Assembly: GCA_009914555.1 (NCBI GenBank)
Contig: WNDY01000001.1
Coordinates: forward strand, 1 to 64,000
DNA: 64,000 bases
Origin: Xylophilus sp.
GTDB lineage: Bacteria; Pseudomonadota; Gammaproteobacteria; Burkholderiales; Burkholderiaceae_C
Direction of reading: 5' to 3'
The position numbers and the translations under genes are program-made. The notes below the pieces were generated by a model that saw nothing but the letters and a program-made list of their open reading frames with translations, was not told the origin of the DNA and did not search any database. Of this stretch, positions 45,213 through 58,042 are shown piece by piece. How positions within the stretch are numbered: the stretch's first letter is position 1; every line of letters begins with the position of its first letter.

Positions 45213-46394
45213 TCAGAAAAAGTTCCGCGGGGGTTCCGCGCCGGTGAGCAGGTTCGCACCCAGCACCTGGGCCTTGTAGTCCATCGGGTTGTGGCTCGCG
45301 AGCGTGCGGGCGTTGCGCCAGTGGCGGTCCAGGTTGAACTGGCGCTGGGTGGCGCTGGCGCCGGCCACGTCGAACAGGATCTGGCCGGCGCGCAGCGCGG
45401 CGTCGGTGGTGAAGAACTGGGTGCGGGCGATGGCCAGCGTGCCCTCGGTCACGAGGTCCTGGCGGCCGTCGTCCTCGGCCTGCAGCGCGCGGTCCACCGC
45501 GTCGGCGGTGGCGAGCACCGTCTGCTCGCTCACCCAGGCCAGCGACGAGAGCTCGCCCACGGTGCGCTGGATGAACGGGTCGTCCACCGACTGCTGCGCC
45601 AGCGCATGCTTGATGGGGCGCGCGCGGGTCTTCGCATAGTCGACCGCATCGGCCAGCGCATTGCGCACGATGCCGGCTTGCGTGGCCGCGAGGATCAGCT
45701 GCAGCAGCCCCGGCGCCCTGCGGGGTGCCTTGAGGTCCACCCAGGACAGTTCGTGCGGATGGACCAGCACGTTGTCGAAGATCGCGGTGCCGCTGGCGGT
45801 GAGCCGCTGGCCGGCGCCGTCCCAGTCGTCGAGCACCTGCACGCCTTCACGGTCGGTGGGAATGAAGGCGGAATATTCCTCGTCGCGCGCGTCGCGCACC
45901 GACACCGTGACCCACTGCGCGAACAGCGTGCCGGTGGTGTAGAACTTGCGGCCGTTGATGCGCCAGTTCTCGCCATCGCGCGTGAGCCGGGTGCGGTGCA
46001 CGCCGTTGGGCGCGCCGAGCTCGCCGCGGGCAAGACCGGCGATCTCGCCCGCGAGGATCCGCGGGAACCAGCGTGCGCGGTAGGCCGGATCGCGGCTGGC
46101 GACCACGCCTTCGACGAAGCCGAAGTGCGAGCGCAGCGCCTGCGCGATGTTGGAGTCGGCCGCGGCCGTGTCGATCACGAGCTGGTAGGCCTCGCGCAGC
46201 GAGAAGCCCGGCCCACCGTGCTCGCGCGGCACGCGCACCGCCATGAGGCCGGCCTCGGCCAGGCGGCGGATCTCGGCGTAGGGCATGGTGCGCTCGGCCT
46301 CGCGCCGGGCGGCGCCGGCGGCGATCCCGGCCAGCAGCGGGCGGGCGCGGGCGAAGACCTCGGCCGGCGTCTCGGGAGTGGTCTTGTCGGTCAT
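45213..46394 (-). CDS. Acyl-CoA-dehydrogenase-type flavoprotein (SfnB/DszC-like monooxygenase)
   Basis: This 393-residue protein has the acyl-CoA dehydrogenase fold. It shows RLAEAGLMAVRVPREHGGPG, a substrate/flavin stretch GVHRTRLTRDGENWRINGRK with FYTTGTLFAQWV, and the C-terminal RNARTLASHNPMDYKAQVLG. The catalytic glutamate region of true dehydrogenases is not obvious. The pattern matches SfnB and DszC relatives, which oxidise sulfur compounds with oxygen and reduced flavin. It ends a TonB receptor transcript (8-bp gap upstream). In this cluster it probably carries out the first oxygenation of an organosulfur substrate. Confidence 0.88.
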   Translation of the reverse strand: MTDKTTPETPAEVFARARPLLAGIAAGAARREAERTMPYAEIRRLAEAGLMAVRVPREHGGPGFSLREAYQLVIDTAAADSNIAQALRSHFGFVEGVVASRDPAYRARWFPRILAGEIAGLARGELGAPNGVHRTRLTRDGENWRINGRKFYTTGTLFAQWVTVSVRDARDEEYSAFIPTDREGVQVLDDWDGAGQRLTASGTAIFDNVLVHPHELSWVDLKAPRRAPGLLQLILAATQAGIVRNALADAVDYAKTRARPIKHALAQQSVDDPFIQRTVGELSSLAWVSEQTVLATADAVDRALQAEDDGRQDLVTEGTLAIARTQFFTTDAALRAGQILFDVAGASATQRQFNLDRHWRNARTLASHNPMDYKAQVLGANLLTGAEPPRNFF

Positions 46395-46401
46395 CGCGGG
46401 C

Positions 46402-48888
46402 TCACCACTGGACGTCCAGGCGGGCGAAGTAGTAGCCGCCGTTGACGCCATAGGGCGTGTAGACGCTGTAGTACGGCCCGCCGCCGCTGCTGTTGGTGGC
46501 ATAGGTGAGCGCGTCGCCGGTCAGGCTGTCCGGCTTCTTGTCGAACAGATTCTGGGCGCCGACGGTGAAGCGCGCCTTGGGCGTGAGGGCATAGGTCACC
46601 GCCAGGTCGAAGATGACCGCGGGCTTGACGTACTGGTCGCGCGCGGCCGACTGGGCGTTGCGGCCGACGACCGACGAATAGCGCGTGGCCTTGGCATTGA
46701 CCTCCCAGGCGCCGCGGGTCCACTGCGCGGCCAGCGAGGTCACATTCTTCGGATAGGCGTCGGTCAGGTCGCCGATCACGTCGCGGCCGATGAGCGCCAC
46801 GCCCGCGTCCGCCAGCACCTTGGGCGCCGCGTAGAGCTGCTTGATCCTGTCCAGGCGCTGGTTGCTGGCCAGGCGCCAGCGCACGTTGCCGTATTCTCCG
46901 TAGTTGCTGCGGTGCTCGGCCACCAGGTCGAGGCCGGTGGTCTGGGTCCGGCCGGCGTTGGTGTAGTAGTTGACTGTCTGGTTGGAGTCCAGCCCGGCGG
47001 CCGCGAGGATGCGGGACACCGCCGCGCCCTGCAGCGTGGTGGACTGCAGGATGCGGTCGCGGATGTCGATGCGGTAGGCGTCCACCGTCAGCGTGGTGTC
47101 GCGCGCAGGCGTGAACACGATGCCGGCGCTGACGTTGCGGGACTTCTCGGGCCGCAGCGCCGTGGCGCCGAGCGCGATGGCCGCCGGATCGTTGGCGGGG
47201 GCGCTCACCTGCACGGACGAGCCGGTGACACCCGTGAGCGGATTGACGCCGTAGGCGCGGGTGATGAGCTTGTAATGCTGCTGCGAGAGCGCCGGCGCGG
47301 CGAAGCCGTTGTTGACCGCGCCGCGCAGCGCCAGCGTGGACGACAGCTCGTAGCGGCCGGCGAGCTTGCCGCTCCAGACGCTGCTGACATCGTCGTAATG
47401 CTCGTAGCGCGCGGCGGCGCTGAGTTCGAGCCGGTCGGTGACCAGCTGGCCAAGCTCGCCATAGAGCGCCTGGCTGCGGCGCGAGTAGCTGCCGGTCACG
47501 TCGGGCGAATACCCGTAGGTGCCCTGGGCGCCGGGCGTGGCGGGCGATCCGTTGAGGATGTAGCCGCCGTCGGCATAGGCCGCCGGATCGCCCGGCGTCT
47601 GCTTCCAGGTGCTGCTGCGCAGCTCGGCGCCGGCGGCGATGCGCAGCGGCGTAGAAAACCAGCCCGTCTGCACTTCGCGCGTCAGGTCGAGGTTGACCGC
47701 GGCCTCGTCGTAGACCTGGTGGCCGATCACGAAGTCGCGCGGCGTCGTCGGGCCCAGCGACAGGTTCAGCGAATTGCGGTTCTGGATCTCGGCGGTGTTG
47801 CGGCCCCAGCTCGCGCTCGCGTCCCACTTCCAGCCCGCCAGGTCCTCGCCGCGCGCGCCGCCGACGAGCTGCCAGTCGTCCTCCTTGACGACGTAGCCGA
47901 TCGAATAGCCGTCCGGATAGACCGCCGGGTTGTTGGCCGACGAGATCGCCGAGCGGAAGCCGCCCCAGCCCTGCGAGAAGCGGTTGCTGACCGTGCCGTG
48001 CGAATACAGCACGGTGCCGCCACCCAGCGGCAGCTCGGCGTTGTAGCCGAGGTTGTAGGTGGTCGACTCGGGCAGGCCGGTGGACTTGTAGCGGTAGCGG
48101 CTAAGGCTGGTCTCGCGCGCATCGGGCTGGCCGTTGAACAGCGGATACAGGCGCGTGGACAGCGGGATCGCGCCGGTCACCGCCGTCCAGCCGCGGTCCG
48201 AGAGGTCGGCGCTGAGGTTGAGGAAGCCGCCGTCCTCGCCGAGCTTCAGGCCCTTGTTGAAGAAGCCCTGCCAGGTGCGGCGGTAGTTGCCGATATCGCC
48301 CACGCGCGAGCCCTGCTGGCCGTAGACCAGGCTGGCGCTGCCGCCGTCGCCGGCGTCCTTGAGGATGATGTTAATGACGCCGGCGATGGCATCGGAGCCG
48401 TACTGCGCGGCCGCGCCGTCGCGCAGCACTTCGATGCGCTTGACCGCGCTCGTGGGGATCAGGTCGAGGTCGGCGCCGACCGGGCCGGTGCGCGAGTTGA
48501 TCAGCGCCGAGGCATGGCGCCTGCGGCCGTTGACCAGCACCAGCACCTTGGTGCCGCTGAGCCCGCGCAGGCCCGCGGTCTTGACCGCTAGGCCGTGCTG
48601 GTTCTGGAAGCCTGCATAGTCGGTGTACGAAGGCATCAGCGCCGACAGCGCCTCGCGCAGGTTTTGCTGGCCGGTGCGCGCGATCTCGTCGGCACCGATG
48701 ACCTCGACCGGCGCCAGCGTCTCGGTGGCCGAGCGCGCGGTGCCGCGCACGCCGGTGACCACCAGCCGGTCGAGCGTCACCGCCGGGTCGCCGGCGGCGG
48801 TGGGCGGCTGCTGCGCGGCGGCGTGGGCTGCGAGCAGGGCAAGGGTGAGCGGTGCCAGCGCGTGGCACGGCCGAAAGCGGCGGGTCAT
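46402..48888 (-). CDS. TonB-dependent outer-membrane receptor
   Basis: This 828-residue receptor has a signal peptide (LAPLTLALLAAHAAAQ), the plug domain (residues about 45-160: LDRLVVTGVRGTARSATETL, then AIAGVINIILKDA) and a long beta-barrel that ends in the aromatic residue typical of outer-membrane proteins (YYFARLDVQW). It takes up a substrate too large or too rare for porins with energy from TonB. It is followed by the acyl-CoA-dehydrogenase-type gene after seven bases, and preceded by the binding protein gene after 53 bp. This places it as the outer-membrane gate of the sulfur cluster. Confidence 0.95.
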   Translation of the reverse strand: MTRRFRPCHALAPLTLALLAAHAAAQQPPTAAGDPAVTLDRLVVTGVRGTARSATETLAPVEVIGADEIARTGQQNLREALSALMPSYTDYAGFQNQHGLAVKTAGLRGLSGTKVLVLVNGRRRHASALINSRTGPVGADLDLIPTSAVKRIEVLRDGAAAQYGSDAIAGVINIILKDAGDGGSASLVYGQQGSRVGDIGNYRRTWQGFFNKGLKLGEDGGFLNLSADLSDRGWTAVTGAIPLSTRLYPLFNGQPDARETSLSRYRYKSTGLPESTTYNLGYNAELPLGGGTVLYSHGTVSNRFSQGWGGFRSAISSANNPAVYPDGYSIGYVVKEDDWQLVGGARGEDLAGWKWDASASWGRNTAEIQNRNSLNLSLGPTTPRDFVIGHQVYDEAAVNLDLTREVQTGWFSTPLRIAAGAELRSSTWKQTPGDPAAYADGGYILNGSPATPGAQGTYGYSPDVTGSYSRRSQALYGELGQLVTDRLELSAAARYEHYDDVSSVWSGKLAGRYELSSTLALRGAVNNGFAAPALSQQHYKLITRAYGVNPLTGVTGSSVQVSAPANDPAAIALGATALRPEKSRNVSAGIVFTPARDTTLTVDAYRIDIRDRILQSTTLQGAAVSRILAAAGLDSNQTVNYYTNAGRTQTTGLDLVAEHRSNYGEYGNVRWRLASNQRLDRIKQLYAAPKVLADAGVALIGRDVIGDLTDAYPKNVTSLAAQWTRGAWEVNAKATRYSSVVGRNAQSAARDQYVKPAVIFDLAVTYALTPKARFTVGAQNLFDKKPDSLTGDALTYATNSSGGGPYYSVYTPYGVNGGYYFARLDVQW

Positions 48889-48941
48889 GGACAGGGTTCC
48901 TCGCGGGGACGGTGTTCTGATGGGGGCAGAAGCAGCGAAAG

Positions 48942-50576
48942 TCAGCCGGCGGCCGCAAAACCCGCGCTGGCGAGGTTGGCCGGCAGGCTTTCGGGGCCGG
49001 GCGCCGCGTCGCGCAGGCTGCGGGCGTGCACCACCGGCATGCGCGGCGCGACCAGCGGGATGCGCGGCAGGTCGGTCATGGCCAGCACCTGGAAGCGCGC
49101 GTAGAGCGCGCGGCGCTTCGCCGTGTCGGCTTCGGCCTGGGCCTGCTCCAGCAGCGCGTCGGCCTCGGGGCTCGCGTAGTGGGTGGCGTTGGAAAAGGCC
49201 ACGCCGGGCTGGAAGTTCTTCGACCAGTAGAGCCGCTGCAGCCCGATGGCCGGGTCGGGCCCGACGCTGGTCATGATGGTGGCGGTGTCGAAGTCGCGGC
49301 GCGTGTAGAGCTGGTGGATGTAGGCGCCCCATTCGGGCGAGCGCAGCTTCAGCCGCACGCCGATGCGCGCGAGCACGCCGCGCAGGTACTCCGACGCTTG
49401 CACGAACTCCCGCGCCGGGTGCACCACATGGACGAGCGACAGCCGCACGCCCCGGGCATCGCGCTGGAGGCCGGCCGCCTCCAGCAGCGCCTCGGCGCGT
49501 TGGAGATCGAAGGCATAGCGCGGCACTGCGTCGGCCTGGAAGGCGGCGAGCGCCGGCGGCACCGGCGCCTCGGCCAGGTCGGCCCAGCCCTGCCAGACGT
49601 GCCTGTGCAGGAAGCTCCGGTCGATCGCATGCGCGAACGCCTGGCGCACCCGCAGGTCGCGCAGCGCCGGCCGGTCGAGGTTGAACTCGAACGCGACCAC
49701 GGTGTTGAACAGGTCGGCCGTCTTCTCGACCTCCAGCGCCGGCACCTGCTGGAGCCGCGTCACGTCGGTGGGCGAGAGGCTCGCGTAGCTCAGCTGCACG
49801 CCGCGGGTCTCCAGCGCGGCGGCCGCCGCGGCCGGGTCGGGGAAGAAGCGGAAGAACAGCTTGTCGAGCCGGGGCCGGCCGGCGGCCCAGTAGGCCGGGT
49901 TGCGCTCCAGCAGCACGTGGCTGCCGCGGTCCCAGCGCACAAAGCGCCACGGGCCCGATCCGACGGGCTGGCTGTTGGCCGGGTTGGCAAGCGGGTCGCC
50001 GGCCTTTTCGTAGCGATGGCGCGGCAGCACCTCGGCATCGGCCAGCGCGGCCAGCAGGTAGGGCACGGGCCGCGCAAAGCGCAGCCGCACGGTCTGCGCG
50101 TCGGGCGTGTCGGCGGCGGCCAGGTCCGCGAAGACCACGCGGCCGCGGGCGTGGTACTTGCGCCAGATCTCCAGCGCCGAGAAGGCCACGTCCTGCGCCT
50201 GCACCGGCCGGCCGTCGTGCCAGCGCGCGGCCGGCTGGAGCCAGAAGGTGACCGCGAGGCCGTCACGGCTGGCCTGCCAGCGCTGTGCCAGCCGCGGCAC
50301 GGGGCGCAGCTCGGCGTCGTAGCCGACCAGGGTGTCGAAGATCTTCGACGAGATCGAGGCTGTGGCGCCTGAGACGATCAGCGCGCCGGCCAGGCCCGTG
50401 GGCTCGCGCTCCTGCGCGATGACCAGTTGCCGCGCCCCGGCGGCGGCCTGCGCGTGCGGCACGCCCGGCCAGGCCAGCGCGAGCGCCGCGCCGCCGCCCG
50501 CGGCAGCCACGAAGGCGCGGCGGCGCGGCCCGGGCCGTGCGGGAGCATCGTCGTCATGCGGTGGTCGTGGCGCCAT
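48942..50576 (-). CDS. ABC transporter substrate-binding protein, peptide/nickel family (SBP_bac_5)
   Basis: This 544-residue binding protein has a twin-arginine-like signal (RPGPRRRAFVAAAGGGAAL) and cleavage near PHAQA. Family-5 marks are LAQRWQASRDGLAVTFWLQP, ARWHDGRPVQAQDVAFSA, PVGSGPWRFVRWDRGSHVLL and DLRVRQAFAHAIDRSFL. No matching permease or ATPase genes follow; instead the TonB receptor comes next in the same direction. It is the first gene of the leftward run that ends at 39338, so it probably catches the ligand in the periplasm after TonB-dependent uptake. Confidence 0.9.
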   Translation of the reverse strand: MAPRPPHDDDAPARPGPRRRAFVAAAGGGAALALAWPGVPHAQAAAGARQLVIAQEREPTGLAGALIVSGATASISSKIFDTLVGYDAELRPVPRLAQRWQASRDGLAVTFWLQPAARWHDGRPVQAQDVAFSALEIWRKYHARGRVVFADLAAADTPDAQTVRLRFARPVPYLLAALADAEVLPRHRYEKAGDPLANPANSQPVGSGPWRFVRWDRGSHVLLERNPAYWAAGRPRLDKLFFRFFPDPAAAAAALETRGVQLSYASLSPTDVTRLQQVPALEVEKTADLFNTVVAFEFNLDRPALRDLRVRQAFAHAIDRSFLHRHVWQGWADLAEAPVPPALAAFQADAVPRYAFDLQRAEALLEAAGLQRDARGVRLSLVHVVHPAREFVQASEYLRGVLARIGVRLKLRSPEWGAYIHQLYTRRDFDTATIMTSVGPDPAIGLQRLYWSKNFQPGVAFSNATHYASPEADALLEQAQAEADTAKRRALYARFQVLAMTDLPRIPLVAPRMPVVHARSLRDAAPGPESLPANLASAGFAAAG

Positions 50577-50711
50577 CGTCGTCGTCCAGTGCCTGTTGGG
50601 AGAAAACAGGCGCGGATCGTATCGACGGGTTACGCGGGCGCGAAGCGAGAATTCTTCGCTTGGAAGGGAGCAAAAGTGCAGAGGCGCGCGGGCCTTTTTC
50701 TCTTTTCTTTT

Positions 50712-52127
50712 CTATACCGCCTCGGGGAAGGTGGCCGGTGGCTCCGGCGACGCGCCGGCGGGTTGCGCGCCCGGCGGATCGGCCAGCGGCTGCAGCGCAT
50801 GGGTGGCATCGATGTGCCAGAGCGCGTCGAACTGCGCGGGCAGCCGCGCGTGGTAGTAGTGGCTCCAGCGTTCGGTCTGCGGTGCGTAGACTACGCCGAT
50901 GGCGCGCTGGAGCCGGGCTTCGGCCAGCGCCTCGGCCAGCGCGGGCGCGTCGCGCAGCGGCAGCCACAGCGCGGGCGCGCCGCCCTGGCGGCGCAGGGCC
51001 TCGTGCAGCAGCGCCTCCCAGCTGTCGGGCAGGCCGGGGCGCACGCGCTCGGTGGCGCCCGGCGCGTCCCAGGCGGACGCGGCGGTCACGTGGCCGGTGT
51101 AGGTCGAGAAGCCCAGTGCGAACGCCTCGCCGTCGTGGCGCTCGCGCACCAACTGGCCGAGGTTGAGCTCGCCCTGGCCCGTGCCCATCTCGGTGGCGCG
51201 CGCGTCGCCGAGGTGCGAGTTGTGGGCCCAGACGGCGAAGCGCGGCGGGCGGCCCAGGCGCTGGCGCAGGTGGCCGTCGAGCGCCTCGAGCGTTTCGGCC
51301 ATGTGTCCGTCGCGCAGGTTCCATGACGAGACGCGGCCGCGGAACATGGAACGGTAGTAGCGCTCGGCGTTGCGCACCAGGCGCGCGTTCTGCGCGGCCT
51401 GGAAATGGGCGTCGGGGTCGTCCTCGCCGGCCGCGGGCGCGCCTTCGCCCTGGCGCTGCAGCTCCACGAGCTGGGCCACGACGGCGTCCTCGCAGTGCGG
51501 GTCGAGCCAGCCGTAGGCCGCGGCCTGGCCGTAGGCGTGGCTGTCGTCGCGGAAGCGGTCGAAGCAGGCATAGCGATCGCGCGCGCGGGCGGCCGCCTGC
51601 GGGTCGCTGCGGTCGAGGTAGCGCAGCACCGCGGCGATGAAGCCGAACAGGCTGTAGAGGTCGAGCCCGTAGAAGCCGACGCGCGTGCCCGGCGGCCGCG
51701 CGGCGTTGAACGCACGCAGCCATTCGACGAATTCGAGCACCACGGTGTTGCGCCACATCCAGGTCGGAAAGCGCTCGAAGCCGCCGAGCGCGGCGGTGGC
51801 GCTGGTGTCGCCGCCGAGGCCGCGCACGTAGCGGTTGACGCGCCAGGCGTCGGGCCAGTCGCCCTCGATGGCGACGGCATCCAGGGCGCCGTCCTCGATC
51901 AGGCGGCGCGTGAGGTCGGCGCGCAGCGCGTAGAACTCGTGCGTGCCGTGCGAGGCTTCGCCGAGCAGCGCGAAGCGGGTGCCGGCGCCGCCGATCCGCG
52001 CGGCCAGCGCGTCGAGCGCGTCCTCGGGCGCGGCCAGCGGCCGGCCATGGCGGGCGATGGCGGCCAGCGCCTCGGCGTCGTCCGTGGCGGATCCGGCGCC
52101 GGGCACGCCGGGCAGCGTGAGGGTCAT
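50712..52127 (-). CDS. Erythromycin-esterase-family protein
   Basis: This 471-residue protein of the EreA/Ybl family shows FALLGEASHGTHEFYALRAD (with the glutamate-histidine pair), AVAIEGDWPDAWRVNRYVRG, FYGLDLYSLFGFIAAVLRYL and FAVWAHNSHLGDARATEMG, the pattern of the family's metal-free hydrolase site. Whether it opens macrolides is not shown; many environmental members have unknown substrates. It overlaps the upstream phosphoribosyltransferase gene by four bases (ATGA). The two occur together in many proteobacteria. A 135-bp gap separates it from the sulfur cluster. Confidence 0.9.
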   Translation of the reverse strand: MTLTLPGVPGAGSATDDAEALAAIARHGRPLAAPEDALDALAARIGGAGTRFALLGEASHGTHEFYALRADLTRRLIEDGALDAVAIEGDWPDAWRVNRYVRGLGGDTSATAALGGFERFPTWMWRNTVVLEFVEWLRAFNAARPPGTRVGFYGLDLYSLFGFIAAVLRYLDRSDPQAAARARDRYACFDRFRDDSHAYGQAAAYGWLDPHCEDAVVAQLVELQRQGEGAPAAGEDDPDAHFQAAQNARLVRNAERYYRSMFRGRVSSWNLRDGHMAETLEALDGHLRQRLGRPPRFAVWAHNSHLGDARATEMGTGQGELNLGQLVRERHDGEAFALGFSTYTGHVTAASAWDAPGATERVRPGLPDSWEALLHEALRRQGGAPALWLPLRDAPALAEALAEARLQRAIGVVYAPQTERWSHYYHARLPAQFDALWHIDATHALQPLADPPGAQPAGASPEPPATFPEAV

Positions 52128-52813
52128 GGCAGGGTCTCCTGCTGCACAGGGCGCGGGGCCTCGGCCAGCAGGCGCCGGACCTCGTCGTCGTCGAGCTGGG
52201 GGAAGTCGTCGTACCAGGCGCCGACGGCGATGAGCTGGCGCGGCGCGATGGTGCAGACCACCTCGTCGGCCTCGCGCTCCAGCGCCGCGCAGGTGGCCGG
52301 GTCGCCGACCGGCACGGCCGCGACGATGCGCGCCGCGCCGCGCCGCCGGATGGCAGCCACCGCGGCGCGCAGCGTGGCGCCGGTGGCCAGGCCGTCGTCC
52401 ACCACGATCACCGTGCGCCCGGCCAGGTCCAGCGGCGGCAGGCCGCCGCGGTAGGCGGCCTCGCGGCGCGCGAGTTCGGCCTCCTCGCGCCGCGCCACGG
52501 CCTCGACGGCGGCGGGCGGCACGCCGGCGGCGGCGATCTCGTCGTCCAGCAGCAGGCTCACGCCGCCGCTGGCGATGGCACCCATGGCCACCTCTTCCTG
52601 CTGCGGAAAGCCGAGCTTGCGCACGACGAGCACGTCGAGCGGCAGCCCGAGCGCGCGCGCCACCTCGGCGGCCACCGGCACGCCGCCGCGCGGCAGCGCG
52701 AGCACGAGGGCGCCGGGCGCGCCGCGCCAGGCACGCAGCAGCCGGGCAAGGCGCTGGCCGGCCTCGGTGCGGTGGGCGAAGGTGCTGCTGGCGGCGGGGG
52801 AGAAAGCAGCCAC
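52124..52813 (-). CDS. Phosphoribosyltransferase-family protein
   Basis: This 229-residue protein has a type-I phosphoribosyltransferase domain. It shows LVLALPRGGVPVAAEVARAL, VLVVRKLGFPQQEEVAMGAI, and the PRPP loop TVIVVDDGLATGATLRAAVA. The start is uncertain. A GTG at 52813 gives the length normal for this family; longer frames to 53020 are possible but read into a low-quality arginine-rich stretch. It is translationally coupled to the erythromycin-esterase-type gene. The base substrate is unknown; some family members are associated with nucleotide or antibiotic modification. Confidence 0.8.
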   Translation of the reverse strand: MAAFSPAASSTFAHRTEAGQRLARLLRAWRGAPGALVLALPRGGVPVAAEVARALGLPLDVLVVRKLGFPQQEEVAMGAIASGGVSLLLDDEIAAAGVPPAAVEAVARREEAELARREAAYRGGLPPLDLAGRTVIVVDDGLATGATLRAAVAAIRRRGAARIVAAVPVGDPATCAALEREADEVVCTIAPRQLIAVGAWYDDFPQLDDDEVRRLLAEAPRPVQQETLP

Positions 52814-53472
52814 CTTATCGCCGCCGCCGCGGGCGGTGCGCGAACGAAGGCTTCGATTACATCGGCAACGTTTTGGAGCCGGCGGCGCCCGGGCGGCTGG
52901 CGCGCGATGCCAGCCATGCACAGGCTGCGGCCGACGGCGCATGCGCATACCCCGGCAGACAGGCTCGTTAGACGCTTCACTTTCGGTCGTTTGGGGCATG
53001 TACCCCTGGGCAAACACCACGCCTGCACATCGTCACCGCGCATGGCGATAATGCGCGCCATGCCAAACCGCTGGCAACCCAACGTCACCGTGGTGGCCAT
53101 CATCGAGCGCGACGGGCGCTTCCTGCTGGTCGAGGAGGCCACGTCCGACGGCCTGCGCCTGAACAACCCGGCCGGCCATCTCGACCCGGGCGAGTCGCTG
53201 GAGCAGGCCTGCGTGCGCGAGGTGCTGGAGGAAACAGCCCACGACTTCGCGCCGCAGTCGCTGGTGGGCGTGTACATGACGCGCTTCACCCAGACCCGCA
53301 CCGGCCACGACACGACGTATGTGCGCTTCAGCTTCGCGGGCAGCGTGGGCCGGTTCCATGGCGCGCGCGTGCTCGACGAGGGCATCGTGCGCACGCTCTG
53401 GATGAGCTACGACGAGATCCGCGCCAGCGTGGAGCGCCACCGCAGCCCGCTGCTGCTGCGCGGCATCGACGA

Positions 53473-56478
<3,006 letters not shown>

Positions 56479-56693
56479 GGTGCTGCGGCCGCGGGCGGAA
56501 GGAAGAAGGTAAACGGGCCATCTTAGCGCTGGCAGTTGCGCCAAGCATCCCAGCGCAATGGTCGGCCTGCCGTTTGGCGGACAATCCGCCATTTCCCCCA
56601 GAACAGAGGCCGGCGCGCAGGGTGCAGCCGGCCCCGCTCCGCGACGTGTCCGACCCATCCGCAGCCCTCTCCTCGCCTCCAGACTCCACCGTC

Positions 56694-57860
56694 ATGACCG
56701 CGCCGGAGCGCCGCGCCAGCGGCGCGCTGGCGCTGATCTTCGCGCTGCGCATGCTGGGCCTGTTCCTGGTGCTGCCGGTGTTCGCGCTGGAGGCGCGGCG
56801 CTACCCCGGCGGCGGCGATCCGGCCCTGGTCGGGCTGGCCATGGGCATCTACGGGCTGACCCAGGCGGTGCTGCAGCTGCCGTTCGGCCTGGCGTCGGAC
56901 CGGCTGGGCAGGAAGCGCGTGATCGTGGCCGGGCTGGCGGTGTTCGCCCTCGGCAGCTTCGCTGCGGCGGCGGCCGGCAGCGTCTGGGGCCTGCTGATCG
57001 GCCGCGCGCTGCAGGGCGCAGGCGCCGTCTCGGCCGCCGTCACCGCGCTGCTGGCCGACCAGACGCGCGACGCGGTGCGCACCAAGGCGATGGCGCTGGT
57101 GGGCGCGAGCATCGGGCTGATGTTCGCGCTGGCGCTGGTCATCGCGCCGCCGCTGGCGGCCGCCGGCGGACTGCCGCTGCTGTTCGGGCTGACCGGCACG
57201 CTGGCGCTGGCTGGCATCGCCGTCGTGCTCTGGGTGGCGCCGCCCGAGCCGGCGCACCATGCCGACCGGCCGCGCGGGCGCTTCGCCGACGTGTTCCGCC
57301 ATGCCGACCTGCTGCGGCTCAACGCCGGCGTGTTCATCCTGCACACGGTGCAGATCGCCATGTGGGTCGCGGTGCCGACGCTGCTGGTGCGCGCCGGGCT
57401 CGACAAGGCGCACCACTGGCAGGTCTACCTGCCCGCGGTGCTGGCCTCGTTCGTGCTCATGGGCGGCCTGTTCGCGCTGGAGCGGCGCGGCCGGCTGCGC
57501 GCGGCGCTGCGCGGCGCGGTCGCGCTGGTGCTGCTGTCGCAGGCCGGGCTGGGGCTGGCCGCCGCCGGCGGGTGGGCGACGGTGGCGCCGCTGGGCGTGC
57601 TGCTGTTCGTGTTCTTCTGCGGCTTCAACGCGCTGGAGGCCAGCCAGCCCAGCCTGGTCTCGCGGCTGGCGCCGGCCGCGCTGCGCGGCGCGGCGCTGGG
57701 GGTCTACAACACGCTGCAGTCGCTCGGCCTCTTCGCCGGCGGTGCGCTCGGCGGTGCGCTGGTCAAGTGGAGCGGCGCCCCGGGGCTGTTCGCGGCGACC
57801 TCGGCGCTGGCGCTGGCGTGGCTGGCCGTGACCTGGGGGCTGCGGCCGGTGGGCCGCTGA
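56694..57860 (+). CDS. MFS transporter (YajR-like)
   Basis: This 388-residue major facilitator protein has 12 predicted membrane segments. It starts with ALALIFALRMLGLFLVLPVF and carries the conserved QLPFGLASDRLGRKRVIVAG and GRALQGAGAVSAAVTALLAD. The usual C-terminal cytoplasmic domain of YajR is missing; the protein ends after the twelfth helix. The uvrA-MFS-ssb order is common in Burkholderiales. Divergent from uvrA across about 215 bp. Substrate unknown. Confidence 0.9.
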   Translation: MTAPERRASGALALIFALRMLGLFLVLPVFALEARRYPGGGDPALVGLAMGIYGLTQAVLQLPFGLASDRLGRKRVIVAGLAVFALGSFAAAAAGSVWGLLIGRALQGAGAVSAAVTALLADQTRDAVRTKAMALVGASIGLMFALALVIAPPLAAAGGLPLLFGLTGTLALAGIAVVLWVAPPEPAHHADRPRGRFADVFRHADLLRLNAGVFILHTVQIAMWVAVPTLLVRAGLDKAHHWQVYLPAVLASFVLMGGLFALERRGRLRAALRGAVALVLLSQAGLGLAAAGGWATVAPLGVLLFVFFCGFNALEASQPSLVSRLAPAALRGAALGVYNTLQSLGLFAGGALGGALVKWSGAPGLFAATSALALAWLAVTWGLRPVGR

Positions 57861-57919
57861 TACTCCCCTGGCCAGGCCGTTACAGTCGTTGATTACTGTG
57901 CGGTGCAAGAGGATACCCC
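57860..57919. repeat. Intergenic element with ATACTCC and ATACCCC half-sites (copy F)
   Basis: ATACTCC (57860-57866) begins at the last base of the MFS stop codon and ATACCCC (57913-57919) lies 53 bp on. The 182-bp gap to ssb contains this unit, a pyrimidine-rich stretch and the ssb ribosome site. Half-site pattern and closeness to a stop codon match copies A, C and D. Confidence 0.4.
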
Positions 57920-58042
57920 CGTACCCCATGGTGCGGCGGATCGGGCACAATGCCGTGTTCCGGCGTGTGTTCAGCTGCGCCGGCGCAGGCCGTAGTGCCT
58001 TTCCTCCTCCATTCTCTACAGGCCCCTTCAGAGCACATCACC

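Noticed and set aside
46402..49950. Fused frame joining the TonB receptor to upstream codons (1,182 residues)
   Set aside because: The upstream part is read out of phase with the binding protein gene; the signal peptide at 48888 marks the true receptor start.
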